In this document: positions 55,815 through 62,462 of the stretch, one piece after another | Layout of the letters: each line of letters starts with the position of its first letter | Numbering within the stretch: the first letter of the stretch is position 1 | DNA from: Aquilonibacter sp963820185 | GTDB lineage: Bacteria > Vulcanimicrobiota > Vulcanimicrobiia > Vulcanimicrobiales > Vulcanimicrobiaceae | Length of the DNA stretch: 64,000 bases | Assembly (NCBI GenBank): GCA_963820185.1 | Contig: CAWFYV010000003.1 | Span: 310,001 to 374,000, forward strand | Direction: 5' to 3' | Translations under genes and position numbers: made by a program | Notes under the pieces: model-generated | Told to the model about the DNA's origin: nothing | Seen by the model: the letters and a program-made list of their open reading frames with translations, nothing else | The model's database searches: none

Positions 55815-57196
55815 CGCACCAGGTCGGCTCGCTGCGGATAGATCGGACGATTGATGATCCGTTCGAGATCCTCCGCGCGCGCGCTCAAGACGAGATCGCA
55901 GAAGCGCTTGAAACTCTCGCGCTCAGCCTCGCCCTCGGCAAAGCGCTCGTTGCGCTCGAGATCGACCTTGCCGTCGACGCTTAGAAAGCGCACGTAGCGC
56001 CCCTCGTCGTCTTCGCCAATCTCGACCAAGCCTTCGTCGTCGAAGATGTGCAACGCGCGGCTGACGGTGCGGTCGCTGACCTTGTCGAGCTCGAGCGTGC
56101 GCGCGATATCGGTATAGTTCATGCGCACGATACCGTCGCGCGCGAGCCCTCGCACTCCCTTATACACCGCGCGAAGCGCGCCAAGTGTGGGCGCATCGCG
56201 ATCGATGATGAACTCGTTGATCGTGCGGTCGTGCGCTCCGAAGAGCAGATGAATCTCCGCCGGCGCCCCGTCGCGTCCCGCGCGGCCCGCCTGCTGGTTG
56301 AATTCGGTGAAATCGAAGTTGAGGTGGTAGAGCACGACGTGGCGCACGTCGGGCAGATCGATGCCTTCGCCGAAGGCCGACGTCGCCACGATCACGCGCA
56401 GCTCGCCTTCGCGAAAGAAGCGCTCGACCTCGGCGCGTTCGGGCGTGGGCATGCCGGCGTGGTAGAACATCACTGCATCGCCAAGCTTCTTGCGCAGATT
56501 TTGCGCGAGCTTCGTCGCCTCTTTGCGCGAGTTGCAGTAAACGATCGCCTTTTCACCGTCATGCATCAGATCGAGGAGGTAGTCGAGCCGATCCTTCGTC
56601 TCGCGCGCGTCGACCACGTGCAGATTTTCGCGGACGCTCGGGTCGATCACCCACGCATCGATGCGCAGCTCGCGAACGATGTGGGCGAAGGCCTCGTCGT
56701 TGGCGGTCGCGGTGAGGGCGAGCACCTGCGGCGCGCCGAGCGCCGCGATCGTGGCGCCGAGCCGGCCGTAGGCCGCGCGATGGCGCGATTCGTAGAGGTG
56801 GTGTGCCTCATCGACGACGACGAACGACGGGACGCTCGCGCCGGTGAACGTTTCGCGATGGAATTCAAGAAACTCCGGCGTTGCGAGCACAATATCCCAC
56901 GCGCCTTCACGCAGCGCGGCGAAGAGTTCTTCGCGCTCGTCGTGCGAGATCGCACCATTCGCGCGATAGATGCGCAGGCCAAGCGGATCGAACTTGCGGA
57001 TCAATGCTTCATACTGATCGTTGGCGAGCGCGCGTAGCGGATAGATCACCAGTGTCTTGGCGCCACCGGCAAGCGCGCGCATCGCCGCCGGATATTGAAA
57101 ACAGAACGACTTGCCGCCCCCGGTGCCAAGCACGAGCAGCGTGTTGCGCCCTGCCTCGATGCGTTCCAACGCTTGCTGCTGCGCTTTGCGCGGCAT
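55811..57196 (-). CDS. RecQ-like DEAD/DEAH superfamily II helicase, 461 aa
   Basis: Walker A is GTGGGKS in TLLVLGTGGGKSFCFQYPA, motif II is DEAH (FVVVDEAHHLYESRHRAAYGRL), motif III ALTATAND, then IVYCNSRKEATKLAQNL, ATSAFGEGIDLPDVRHVVLY and QQAGRAGRDG. It follows RecQ-type helicases in the core but lacks RQC-zinc and HRDC domains; the C-terminus instead has a winged-helix-like region (TVSRALHIFDDEGLVEIGEDDEG). Likely an ATP-dependent DNA helicase in repair. ATG 57196 follows an in-frame TAG at about 57240. The HIRAN gene lies just upstream. Confidence 0.85.
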   Translation of the reverse strand: MPRKAQQQALERIEAGRNTLLVLGTGGGKSFCFQYPAAMRALAGGAKTLVIYPLRALANDQYEALIRKFDPLGLRIYRANGAISHDEREELFAALREGAWDIVLATPEFLEFHRETFTGASVPSFVVVDEAHHLYESRHRAAYGRLGATIAALGAPQVLALTATANDEAFAHIVRELRIDAWVIDPSVRENLHVVDARETKDRLDYLLDLMHDGEKAIVYCNSRKEATKLAQNLRKKLGDAVMFYHAGMPTPERAEVERFFREGELRVIVATSAFGEGIDLPDVRHVVLYHLNFDFTEFNQQAGRAGRDGAPAEIHLLFGAHDRTINEFIIDRDAPTLGALRAVYKGVRGLARDGIVRMNYTDIARTLELDKVSDRTVSRALHIFDDEGLVEIGEDDEGRYVRFLSVDGKVDLERNERFAEGEAERESFKRFCDLVLSARAEDLERIINRPIYPQRADLVR

Positions 57197-57801
57197 CGCA
57201 TCACCGATAAGCGCCCGACGCGATGACAGTCGGCGCTAGCGGTGTCATCCCGAGCGTAGGCGCGCAGCGCCGGAGTCGAGGGACGGATAGCAATCGTGGC
57301 TTCAGCATCCCGCCACATGTAGATGTTGACGCCGCGGTTTTTCTCGCCACCGCCGGTGAGTGATTCGATGCGCGCACGATAGCGTGCACCCGCGTCGATC
57401 AGCGGAGCGAGATGTTTGGCGATTTCCTTGCGCACGAAGCCGAGTTGCAGCGCACCATAGTAGACGGCCAGTGCATTGGGATCGAATTGATTTTCGGGTT
57501 GTCGCTGGAGCGTAAGGTCCGTGCCGACGCGCAACCCGGCGATCGTATCTTGCCGCCCTTCGAATGAAACGCCGACGAGCTTCGAATGAAACTGTGACGC
57601 GCCACCGATCGTCGCATAGCGATCCTTCGCGTACTCGTCGGCATGTTTGAAGACGCGCGAAACAAATGCGGCGACGCCGCTCGGAGCAACGCTCTCCGCA
57701 ACATCGCCAACAAACGTCGCAAACGCGCGCTCGAACGCGGCTTCCGACGCGGTCGGCGGCGGAAGCGCAGCTTTACTCTTGGTGCGCGCCGTCCGGCTCA
57801 T
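57046..57801 (-). CDS. HIRAN-domain protein, 3' end altered by a dispersed repeat
   Basis: Residues about 70-160 hold a HIRAN domain (KLVGVSFEGRQDTIAGLRVGTDLTLQRQPENQFDPNALAVYYGALQLGFVRKEIAKHLAPLIDAG), the fold that binds 3' ends of ssDNA in HLTF and bacterial relatives. The stretch RPSTPALRAYARDD is translated from the repeat at 57244-57286. Past it the frame runs 150 bp into the helicase gene in another frame, so the native C-terminus probably lay near 57290. A fused or coupled HIRAN-helicase is plausible. N-terminus overlaps the secF 3' end. Confidence 0.65.
   Translation of the reverse strand: MSRTARTKSKAALPPPTASEAAFERAFATFVGDVAESVAPSGVAAFVSRVFKHADEYAKDRYATIGGASQFHSKLVGVSFEGRQDTIAGLRVGTDLTLQRQPENQFDPNALAVYYGALQLGFVRKEIAKHLAPLIDAGARYRARIESLTGGGEKNRGVNIYMWRDAEATIAIRPSTPALRAYARDDTASADCHRVGRLSVMRCRAKRSSKRWNASRQGATRCSCLAPGAASRSVFNIRRRCARLPVAPRHW
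57244..57286. repeat. Dispersed repeat GTCATCCCGAGCGTAG ... GTCGAGGGACGG
   Basis: The element reads GTCATCCCGAGCGTAGGCG, then CGCAGCGCCGGAGTCGAG, then GGACGG. The relative at 23290-23324 has the same ends with a shorter middle. It lies at the junction of the HIRAN and helicase genes and is translated as part of the HIRAN frame. Confidence 0.65.
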
Positions 57802-59048
57802 GCTCCGGAATGGGAGCCTCGAACCCTTCGAGATTCAACGTGATCGCTTCGTGCCCGACGTCGTACGCGGCATCGTGCATTCCGCTGACTTGCGCATCGA
57901 GCGGATCGACCGCATCCATCGTGTCGACCGGCGCCGGCGCGTTGTCTTCGCGCTTGCGGCGGTAGCGCGCGGGCGAGGTCTGCGGTGTGCGCGCGGAGGT
58001 CTTCTGCTGCTCACGGCGCGCGCGCCGCGCCGCGACGATGTCGTCACGCGATGCTTTGCCGGCTGCATCGACACGCGTCGCAGTTTGGCCCGCCGCGGCA
58101 GCCGTCTCGCGGCGCTTGCGCGCCGCCGCTTCGAGTTGACGCTTGCGGAACACCAGTACGAGCGGGGCCGAAAAGAAGATCGAGTGATAGCCGCCCGAGA
58201 CGATTCCCACGAGCAGCGCGAAGGCGAAGTTTTTCAGGCTCGCGCCGCCGAGTGCGAGCAGCGCGACCAGGGTAATAACGACGGTCGCGAGCGTGTTGAA
58301 CGAACGCGTCATCGTCTGCTTGATCGACTCGTTGACGATCGTATCGTAGGCGACGCCCACCATCAGCTTGGTGTTCTCGCGGATTCGATCCAGGATGACG
58401 ATCGTATCCATGACCGAGTAGCCGATGACGGTGAGCACTGCGGCCAGGAACGCGTCGTCAGCCGGCCGGTCGGCGAGGGCGTAAATACCGATCATCACGG
58501 CCGCGTCGCGGACCAGCGCGATGACGGTGACGAGGCCGAAGATGTAGTTCCAGCCGAAGCGGAACGCGATGTAGAGGAACTGGATGCTGAGTGCGATTAT
58601 CAGCGCGAGGAGCGCGTTACGCAGATACTCGGCACCAAGCGTCGGTCCGACGGCGGTGATGCTGAGCTGACTCGGATCGATCGGCGCAGCCTTGTTTAGG
58701 GCATCTTTGAGTGGCACCGAGTTGTTGGCAAACGACGTCTGCGTTTCGATCGTGAAGTGCTTGCCATCGGTGCCTGCGCGTGTTGATTCGCTCGTCGGCA
58801 AGGTTGAGCGGCGCAAGGGCGGCCGTGACCTGATCGGTCGTAACCGGCTGCGTGAATGCAACGTCGACTTCCGTGCCGCCGGTAAAGGTAAGCCCCAAGC
58901 GCAGCATCTGCTTGGGTTGGAAGCCGTGCCCGCCTTGGAAACCGTGATAGATCATCGCACCGAAACCGAGTGCAATAATGATGGTCGAGATCGCCGAGAC
59001 GGTGCGGAACCAGCCGACGATATTCCAGTTGAGTCTGCGGAAGAACAT
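57773..59048 (-). CDS. secF: Protein translocase subunit SecF, with long C-terminal extension, one frameshift
   Basis: N-terminus FFRRLNWNIVGWFRTVSAIST, then LRLGLTFTGGTEVDVAFTQPV. A shift near 58785 leads to the helices: FLYIAFRFGWNYIFGLVTVIALVRDAAVMIGIYAL, TVIGYSVMDTIVILDRIREN, SIKQTMTRSFNTLATVVITLVALL and SLKNFAFALLVGIVSGGYHSIFFSAPL. SecF works with SecD to drive late steps of protein export using the proton gradient. After the last helix there are about 130 extra residues, first basic (RKRQLEAAARKRRE) then acidic, not typical of SecF. Three bases separate it from secD. Confidence 0.93.
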
Positions 59049-59051
59049 CGC

Positions 59052-60428
59052 TTACGCCGTCGCCCCCTGCTTGGCAAAGATCCCGACGTCGTCGGACTTG
59101 ACGCCATAGAATTCGGGAGCGGTGAGCATGTTGTTGTCGACCAAGACGTCGACGAAGAAACGCGTGATGAAGACGGCAGTGATCAGCGATACGACCGTGC
59201 CCCAGAAGAGCGTGAAGGCGAAGCCCTTCACGGTGCCCGTGCCGAGCATAAAGAGCACGCCCGCACCGACGATCGTCGTGAAGTGGCTATCGAATACCGC
59301 CGAGAATGCGCGCGTGAAGCCGACGCGCACCGAGTTGCGCAGCGTCTTGCCGTTCCACAGTTCCTCTTTGATGCGCTCGAAGATCAGGACGTTGGCGTCG
59401 ACCGCCATACCGATCGAGAGCACGAAGCCGGCGATGCCGGGCAGCGTGAGCGTCGCGTGCGAGAGCGCAAGAATGCCGAGCATGACGATCACGTAAATCA
59501 CGAGCGCGAAATCGGCGAGTAAGCCGGGCAGACGATAGACCGCGATCATGAAGATCAAAACGAGCGAAAGGCCCAAGATCGAGGCCTTGAGCGACTGAAT
59601 CAAATCGATCTTGCCGAGCGTCGGGCCGATCGACTCCTTTTCGATGATCGAGATCGAGGCGGGCAGCGCGCCGGCGTTGAGTTCGTTGGCGAGCGTTGTC
59701 GTCTGCTCTTGCGTGAACGAACCGGTTATCTGGCCGTTGCTCGATATCGCGCCCTCGAGCGTTGCCGCCGAGACGTAACGATGATCGAGAAAGATCGCGA
59801 GCAGCTTGCCCAAGTTCTCGCTGCTCATCTTGTAGAACTTGCTGGGGTTCTTGGTAACAAATTGAATGTCGGGGTTGCTCGACTGGTCGTAGCCTGCGGT
59901 TGCGGACTGCAGTTCCTTACCGGTATAGACAACCGCACCGCTGGCATCGTACGCGCCTTGCTGCACGTAGGCTTGCGCCGCTGCGCGCGCCTTCGCGCTC
60001 ACGCCCGGCAACTTCGGATTGTTGACGATCTGCAGCGCCTGCTCGGCCTTCAGGTTGACCTCTTGCGGCATGATCTTGTACTCGAGGACCGCGACCTGTT
60101 TGATCAATTGCTCGGCCTGATCGGGATTCTTCAGATTCGGAATCTCGACCAGGATGCGATCGCTGCCGACGTTGCTGATCTGCGGCTCGGTGACGCCGAG
60201 TGAGTTGATACGCTGATCGATGACCTGCCGCGTCTCCGCTTGCACTTCAGACGTAATCGTCTTCACGTCGCCGGTGGGCGAAAGCTGGAGCAGCAAACGC
60301 GAGCCGCCCTGCAGATCGAGACCCAAATGGATCTTCTGATCGATCGGGAGGCACGCCCACAACGAGTAGGCGGTAACGCCGGCGATCACCAGCGCTTTGG
60401 CTAAAGGTCGAAGAAAATTCCAGCTCAT
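59052..60428 (-). CDS. secD: Protein translocase subunit SecD
   Basis: 458 residues with an N-terminal helix and the SecD signature LGLDLQGGSRLLLQL. The periplasmic P1 domain has VIDQRINSLGVTEPQISNVGSDRILVEIPNLKNPDQAEQLI. After GSFTQEQTTTLANELNAGALP come the helices: VLSIGMAVDANVLIFERIKEEL, VRVGFTRAFSAVFDSHFTTIVGAGVLF and LGTGTVKGFAFTLFWGTVVSLITAVFITRFFVD. Intact. It starts at ATG 60428; the promoter at 60501-60529 fits. Confidence 0.95.
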   Translation of the reverse strand: MSWNFLRPLAKALVIAGVTAYSLWACLPIDQKIHLGLDLQGGSRLLLQLSPTGDVKTITSEVQAETRQVIDQRINSLGVTEPQISNVGSDRILVEIPNLKNPDQAEQLIKQVAVLEYKIMPQEVNLKAEQALQIVNNPKLPGVSAKARAAAQAYVQQGAYDASGAVVYTGKELQSATAGYDQSSNPDIQFVTKNPSKFYKMSSENLGKLLAIFLDHRYVSAATLEGAISSNGQITGSFTQEQTTTLANELNAGALPASISIIEKESIGPTLGKIDLIQSLKASILGLSLVLIFMIAVYRLPGLLADFALVIYVIVMLGILALSHATLTLPGIAGFVLSIGMAVDANVLIFERIKEELWNGKTLRNSVRVGFTRAFSAVFDSHFTTIVGAGVLFMLGTGTVKGFAFTLFWGTVVSLITAVFITRFFVDVLVDNNMLTAPEFYGVKSDDVGIFAKQGATA

Positions 60429-60500
60429 GCGGCTTCCGGTAGTGGTACCAAAGAAAGGGCCCAGGCGTGACGCCGGGGCCGGGAGGTCTTTAACCTAGAG

Positions 60501-60529
60501 ACTGTATCAGCCTCCCTCGCGCTCGTCAA
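60501..60529 (-). promoter_or_regulatory. Candidate secD-secF promoter
   Basis: Reverse strand: TTGACG (60529-60524), 17 bp, TACAGT (60506-60501). It gives a leader of about 65 nt before the ATG at 60428. Confidence 0.45.
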
Positions 60530-60542
60530 ACGGCCCGCCGTC

Positions 60543-60576
60543 TTGCATCGTCCGTAACTTTGCGATACAAAGTTAC
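60543..60576 (+). promoter_or_regulatory. Promoter with overlapping perfect operator palindrome
   Basis: TTGCAT (60543-60548), 17 bp, TACAAA (60566-60571). A perfect inverted repeat GTAACTTTG-N5-CAAAGTTAC occupies 60554-60576, covering spacer and -10. A repressor of unknown identity would block the promoter that leads into the small ORF at 60586. Confidence 0.55.
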
Positions 60577-60585
60577 CAACTGCTG

Positions 60586-60726
60586 ATGCCGCTCCAAGTC
60601 CTGATCATCGTCTTCTTCGCTTTTAAGTGGTTGCCGCGCGAGCCGGGACCAGCACGCCAGGTCCTTGCGCTCCAAGTCGGCGCAGTGCTCACCCTGCTAA
60701 CGCTGGTATATACGCTGCGTCTCTAG
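60586..60726 (+). CDS. Small membrane-like protein, 46 aa
   Basis: ATG 60586 to TAG 60726. The product reads two hydrophobic stretches (LQVLIIVFFAFKWL and LQVGAVLTLLTLVYTLRL) joined by REPGPARQ. It stops 3 bp before the convergent GT-C gene. The upstream operator-bearing promoter supports expression. No family is recognised, and its small size keeps confidence moderate. Confidence 0.45.
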   Translation: MPLQVLIIVFFAFKWLPREPGPARQVLALQVGAVLTLLTLVYTLRL

Positions 60727-60728
60727 CC

Positions 60729-62456
60729 TTACCGCAGCAAACGTTGGATCAAGCGCGTGCTGCCCATGCTTTTGTACACCGCATCGCCGCCGCCAGGCGG
60801 CGTACCGATCATCTCGATAGCATCCACGTCGGAACAGTGTTCGAGCATCAGCAACGGGTGCGCCGGCTCCACGTTCTCGGCTATCACCTCTCGGCCATGG
60901 TAACAGCGCATCGTGAAGGCCTTCGGATACGGTGGCGCGGTCCAATACAATGGGACTTGATCGTCAAATTGCACGGCATCAACACTTCGATCCCCGCCGC
61001 GCAGACGCACGATGAATTCGTGCTGTGCGGGTCGGATGACCACGGCATACGCACTTGCGGGAAGCGAACGCGCGAGACTTAGAGCGAAAGGAAGAAGCAC
61101 GACGACGCACGTGAGTGCGCCGACGATGGCTTTGGTCCGCACTTCGCTTGAAAGTCTGAACACAACGAGAAGCGCGATGAGCGCTGCCGTGAAGATGAGG
61201 AGCGCGCCGATCGGCCGCGTGTACGGCGCGATGCCGCCCGGATCGCCATCGACCGGAAGGAACAAGCCGAAGTCCACGTGCGACCACAGGAACAGCGCTG
61301 CGTACGGTATCGATGCTTGTCGACTCTCGAGATACCACAGGGGATTCAACGCGTACGTTATCGTGTTGCCGACGTTTAGCGCCGCCAAGGGAAGGACTGG
61401 TAGCCATTCCCACCAGTGCGTCGCGAGATACAGCCAATAACACAGCCCCGCCGCAAGGAACGGCAACCCGGCGACCCAGAAGCGCGCCGTCCATGACTCC
61501 TGCGCCGTTGACCACATGAACGTCGCGAAGTAGGTCGCGAAGAGCACGAAACTGTAGACGCAAAGACGCTCGCGACGCACGGTCCCGAGCACGAGGCCGG
61601 CCAGACCCACGAGGAGCAGCGGCGCGTACGCGATTGCACCGTGGCGAACGTCGTAGAACTGCATCCCGATCCGTTCGAACACCATCGCGATCGATGGTGC
61701 GTAGGCCGGAAATGCCGAGCCCGTAAACGAGCCGTACAGCCAGAATTGCGTTGCCGCAAACGTTCCAAGCCCGGCGGCATACAGCGTGCACGTCTGCAAC
61801 CACACGACGATGGGCACGCGATCGCGCCCCATCTGCACGAGCATAACGGCAAAGAGGGCTAGCGCCAGCGGCAGCGCGCGCAGGTGCACAAACGGTAGCA
61901 CGACGACCGCCGCAAGCGTCGCATAACGATTGCGCACGAGCAGCGCGTAGAGCGCAGCCGTCACAACCGTGAACAGCAGTATCTCCGGGTAGATGAGCTG
62001 CAGATACTCAACGAATGGAATGGAGATGGCGATCGCAACAATCGTGACGATCACGGCCCAACTCGCTCCCCCCGTACGATTCGGAAAGCGCAACTTGAGC
62101 ATGAAATACAGCAGCGCCAAACCGATGCAGCCGACGACGAAGTTGAGCCAACGTGCGGCCTCGAGTCCCCCGAGCCGCAGCGCCGCCCCAAAGACGAGAC
62201 TCGGGGAAATCGTCTGCAGCGGCCGGCCCGGCTGGTTCGAGGCGAGGATCCCGCCGTTTCCGCACCCATTCGCGGCGGCAAACTGCTTCCACAACGCGTG
62301 TTCGGGATAAAAGCCGCCATTTGCGTAGAGGCCGACGCCTTGGAACGCGTAGCGCACCTCGTCACCCGTGCACGGCAATTTACCTGCGATGAGGTGAATG
62401 CCGGCCAGTACAAGGAAGATCGCAACGAGCCAGAGCCGATCGGCAAACCTCGCCAT
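60729..62456 (-). CDS. GT-C-fold-like multispan membrane protein (possible glycosyltransferase)
   Basis: 575 residues with about 11-12 helices and a soluble C-terminus. The first periplasmic loop holds CTGDEVRYAFQG, with the acidic pair (DE) found in GT-C glycosyltransferases using lipid-linked sugars. Further segments: LYFMLKLRFPNRTGG and HLRALPLALALFAVMLVQ. Such enzymes add sugars to lipids or proteins at the outer face of the inner membrane. Donor and acceptor are unknown. Intact frame. Same strand as flhA, 6 bp downstream of it. Confidence 0.65.
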   Translation of the reverse strand: MARFADRLWLVAIFLVLAGIHLIAGKLPCTGDEVRYAFQGVGLYANGGFYPEHALWKQFAAANGCGNGGILASNQPGRPLQTISPSLVFGAALRLGGLEAARWLNFVVGCIGLALLYFMLKLRFPNRTGGASWAVIVTIVAIAISIPFVEYLQLIYPEILLFTVVTAALYALLVRNRYATLAAVVVLPFVHLRALPLALALFAVMLVQMGRDRVPIVVWLQTCTLYAAGLGTFAATQFWLYGSFTGSAFPAYAPSIAMVFERIGMQFYDVRHGAIAYAPLLLVGLAGLVLGTVRRERLCVYSFVLFATYFATFMWSTAQESWTARFWVAGLPFLAAGLCYWLYLATHWWEWLPVLPLAALNVGNTITYALNPLWYLESRQASIPYAALFLWSHVDFGLFLPVDGDPGGIAPYTRPIGALLIFTAALIALLVVFRLSSEVRTKAIVGALTCVVVLLPFALSLARSLPASAYAVVIRPAQHEFIVRLRGGDRSVDAVQFDDQVPLYWTAPPYPKAFTMRCYHGREVIAENVEPAHPLLMLEHCSDVDAIEMIGTPPGGGDAVYKSMGSTRLIQRLLR

Positions 62457-62462
62457 CGCCCT

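Noticed and set aside
57046..57240. Treating HIRAN and helicase as one intact fusion
   Set aside because: The helicase frame has a TAG near 57240 and lies in another frame; a fusion needs two edits.
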